Shown: piece by piece, positions 6,060 through 6,786 of the stretch
Position numbering within the stretch: the first letter of the stretch is position 1
Layout of the letters: each line of letters begins with the position of its first letter
Assembly: GCA_934096945.1 (NCBI GenBank)
Contig: CAKOND010000025.1
Coordinates: forward strand, 1 to 6,786
DNA length: 6,786 bases
From: an uncultured Bacilli bacterium
GTDB lineage: Bacteria; Bacillota_I; Bacilli_A; RF39; UBA660
Direction: 5' to 3'
Position numbers and translations under genes: made by a program
The notes under the pieces: model-generated
What the model was told of the DNA's origin: nothing
Databases searched by the model: none
Seen by the model: the letters and a program-made list of their open reading frames with translations, nothing else

Positions 6060-6389
6060 ATGAAGAAAAAAATAATTGTTTTAAATATGCTTGTTATTGC
6101 TATGCTTGGATTATACACTTTTAATAATAAAAGTAATGAAAAGACATTAAATGATTTTAATAAAATAAAAAATAAGAATACTATTGGATTATTACTTGAA
6201 ACTGAAGTTGGTTCTGGTGAATATGAAGAAGCTGATAGTGAAACTTATCCAACAGAAGGTTATGTATTTAACTCTACTCTTTCTAAATGTGAAAATGGCG
6301 GAGAACTTACTTGGGATGATACAACAAAAAAAGTAGTTTTTAGTGGAACTACTTCTGATAAATGTTATATTTATTTTGATAAAGAATAA
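6060..6389 (+). CDS. Small membrane-anchored or secreted protein with a two-cysteine C-terminal module, function unknown
   Basis: This is a 109-residue protein that I cannot assign a function. It begins MKKK, followed by a hydrophobic segment at about 5-21 (IIVLNMLVIAMLGLYTF), a signal peptide or N-terminal anchor without a lipobox cysteine. A lysine/asparagine-rich stretch (22-40) leads to an acidic region (47-62). The last part (about 62-107) contains YPTEGYVFN, Cys77 in LSKCENGGELTWDD and Cys102 in SDKCYIYFD. The two cysteines, 25 residues apart, could form a disulfide outside the cell. From memory, similar YVFN...C...W(D)D...KCY(I/V)YFD stretches occur in surface proteins of uncultured gut Bacilli; that is recollection, not a search. 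It is the only plus-strand gene here, divergent from the XRE gene, convergent with jag, and closed by its own terminator. Confidence 0.8.
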   Translation: MKKKIIVLNMLVIAMLGLYTFNNKSNEKTLNDFNKIKNKNTIGLLLETEVGSGEYEEADSETYPTEGYVFNSTLSKCENGGELTWDDTTKKVVFSGTTSDKCYIYFDKE

Positions 6390-6392
6390 TTT

Positions 6393-6414
6393 GAACCAAT
6401 ATGGTTCTTTTTTT
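6393..6414 (+). terminator. Intrinsic terminator of the small secreted-protein gene
   Basis: GAACCA (6393-6398), loop ATA and TGGTTC (6402-6407) form a 6-bp hairpin followed by seven T (6408-6414). It starts 4 nt after the stop codon, so this gene is a single transcription unit. Confidence 0.85.
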
Positions 6415-6422
6415 CTTGGATT

Positions 6423-6448
6423 TTAGGGAAATTTCACCAAATTCCTAA
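6423..6448. other. Imperfect inverted repeat between two convergent terminators
   Basis: TTAGGGAAATTT and AAATTCCTAA pair over 10 bp with two one-base bulges around the loop CACC. A T-rich tract follows on the plus strand, so it may be a back-up terminator for the small-protein gene. It lies in the 115-bp gap before the jag terminator, in which I see nothing else. Confidence 0.3.
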
Positions 6449-6493
6449 CTTTTCATTTTAATTTTTACATCTTTTTCCTAAATTATGGCAATT

Positions 6494-6516
6494 AAAAACC
6501 GCTGTTATAGCGGTTT
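6494..6516 (-). terminator. Intrinsic terminator of jag, overlapping its stop codon
   Basis: On the minus strand AAACCGCT (6516-6509), loop ATAAC and AGCGGTTT (6503-6496) form a perfect 8-bp stem whose 3' end runs into five T before AATT. The last two jag sense codons fall wholly or partly in the 5' arm, and the TAA stop begins in the loop. The U-run is short, so termination may be partial. Confidence 0.7.
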
Positions 6517-6786
6517 AATTACGATATGTCTGTTAGGTTCTTCACCTTCACTTTCAGTTTTAATACCTTTGAAATCTGTTAGGGCACTATGAATTATTCT
6601 TCTTTCATAAGATGTCATATTATCTAAAGCAACTGGCACATTAGTTTCTAAAACTTCTTTGGCAGTCTTTTTAGCTAACCATTCTAGTCTTTTGTTATTT
6701 TTTTCTTTGTAATTAGATACATCTAAACTAAATTTGTAATATATTCCTGTTGTATTTTGAATATATTGTTTTGCTATAGTTTCTAA
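6505..6786 (-). CDS. jag: RNA-binding protein KhpB/Jag, C-terminal part (5' end outside window)
   Basis: Only the last 93 residues are present; the reading frame is open to the window edge. KhpB (also called Jag or EloR) is a cytoplasmic RNA-binding protein with Jag-N, KH and R3H domains. It works with KhpA and is linked in several Gram-positive bacteria to cell elongation and division. The visible part begins with the end of a KH-like region (FSLDVSNYKEK at 19-29, then RLEWLAKKTAKEVLETN). The R3H domain follows, with its signature Arg-x3-His in YERRIIHSAL (60-69) and the very conserved tail KTESEGEEPNRHIVIKPL (76-93). In related bacteria this gene follows yidC and directly precedes mnmE; here the XRE and small-protein genes stand between. 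Confidence 0.93.
   Translation of the reverse strand, partial: LETIAKQYIQNTTGIYYKFSLDVSNYKEKNNKRLEWLAKKTAKEVLETNVPVALDNMTSYERRIIHSALTDFKGIKTESEGEEPNRHIVIKPL

Noticed and set aside
1..6786. CRISPR array, tRNA, rRNA, riboswitch or insertion sequence
   Set aside because: No regularly spaced repeats, cloverleaf, conserved RNA core, transposase or terminal repeats with target duplications were seen on either strand.

Overview
The window is AT-rich and carries the block jag (khpB), mnmE, mnmG, rsmG and noc, all on the minus strand. This order is typical of the chromosomal region beside the replication origin in low-GC Gram-positive bacteria (Bacillota). mnmE ends in its canonical CLGK tail directly before a TGA stop, and the Trp codons I checked are TGG. 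The standard bacterial code therefore applies, and code-4 mycoplasmas are excluded. The AT bias and the style of the small secreted protein suggest an uncultured Bacilli/RF39-like gut lineage, but that placement is an inference.

Layout from right to left, in the direction of the main genes. The 3' end of jag (6505-6786) closes in a hairpin terminator. The next ~1.07 kb (5433-6504) is an insertion relative to the usual jag-mnmE neighbourhood. It holds one plus-strand gene for a small membrane-anchored or secreted protein with two cysteines (6060-6389) and a divergent minus-strand XRE-type repressor gene (5524-5856). A very AT-rich shared control region with short inverted and direct repeats separates the two. 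An extended -10 promoter then starts the tightly packed mnmE-mnmG-rsmG operon (5432 down to 1514). A 9-bp hairpin lies across that promoter and the mnmE ribosome binding site. After a 170-bp gap with its own promoter comes a ParB-family gene that looks like noc (1334 down to 93). The window ends in a 12-bp inverted repeat that should act as a terminator.

Functions: MnmE and MnmG together modify uridine 34 of tRNAs, RsmG methylates 16S rRNA, KhpB is an RNA-binding protein, and Noc links chromosome position to division. The parts that depart from the textbook cluster are the XRE/small-protein insertion, the combined terminator/promoter/RBS element before mnmE, and the Noc-like protein. The last has a long acidic linker with Phe-rich patches and lacks an obvious N-terminal membrane-binding helix. 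I saw no CRISPR array, tRNA, rRNA, insertion sequence or integrase. I cannot claim a clearly new system here; the XRE/small-protein pair is the best candidate.
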